NCBI GenBank assembly: GCA_026415535.1
Contig: JAOAGX010000047.1
Span: 1 to 5,379, forward strand
Length of the DNA stretch: 5,379 nt
Direction of reading: 5' to 3'
Source: Armatimonadota bacterium
GTDB lineage: Bacteria; Armatimonadota; UBA5829
The position numbers and the translations under genes were made by a program. The notes below the pieces were generated by a model. The model was not told the DNA's origin and made no database searches. It saw only the letters and a program-made list of their open reading frames with translations. Below are positions 5,361-5,379 of the stretch, one piece after another; the stretch's first letter is position 1, and every line of letters starts with the position of its first letter.

Positions 5361-5379
5361 CTGTCTCTTATACACATCT
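5361..5379. other. Nextera/Tn5 mosaic-end adapter (sequencing artefact)
   Basis: The terminal 19 bases, CTGTCTCTTATACACATCT, are identical to the Tn5 transposase mosaic end used in Nextera/tagmentation libraries, in the orientation seen when a read runs through the insert into the adapter. They interrupt the conserved scaffold gene exactly where homologues continue, so they are not genomic. Translating through them gives a false tail CLLYTS on the plus strand and a false start MYKRQ on the minus strand. Confidence 0.97.

Noticed and set aside
1..5379. CRISPR array, tRNA/rRNA genes, insertion sequences, phage or toxin-antitoxin genes
   Set aside because: No regularly spaced repeats, cloverleaf candidates, transposase motifs or phage genes were seen on either strand; the Tn5-like end at 5361-5379 is library adapter, not a resident transposon.

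Overview
The window is bacterial DNA of roughly balanced base composition, with tightly spaced genes, Shine-Dalgarno sites, one 4-base stop/start overlap and sigma70-type promoter hexamers. Nothing in it fixes the phylum. The large membrane glycosyltransferase-TPR protein is a type common in environmental phyla with large genomes (Acidobacteria, Planctomycetes, Deltaproteobacteria, Armatimonadetes and others). The IscU-like protein resembles those found outside the classical proteobacterial isc operon. The last 19 bases are the Tn5/Nextera mosaic-end adapter, so the right edge is a raw contig end from transposase-based library sequencing, and the true genome sequence stops at 5360.

Layout, left to right. 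(1) Bases 1-89 probably hold the last 28 codons of an unidentified gene, with a long imperfect stem-loop over its stop codon. (2) Bases 90-270 carry no gene but several inverted repeats. (3) A plus-strand pair follows: a 701-residue GT-C membrane glycosyltransferase with seven C-terminal TPRs, then 10 bp later a CorA-type metal-ion channel of 323 residues. (4) A minus-strand gene for a 306-residue NAD(P)-binding atypical SDR (NmrA/epimerase-like) converges on corA with a 13-bp gap. (5) A 185-bp divergent intergenic region holds a candidate promoter for each direction. (6) A plus-strand MarR-family regulator overlaps the start of an IscU/NifU-type Fe-S scaffold gene by 4 bases; the scaffold gene is cut by the contig end.

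The most interesting unit is the last pair. The MarR protein has a C-terminal extension with C160-x2-C163-x3-H167-x3-C171, which looks like a metal or Fe-S ligand set, and it is translationally coupled to the scaffold on which Fe-S clusters are built. My inference is a self-contained sensor-scaffold operon, analogous in logic to IscR with isc but using a MarR fold. The sequence alone cannot show that the cysteines bind anything. The other genes look like ordinary members of known families.
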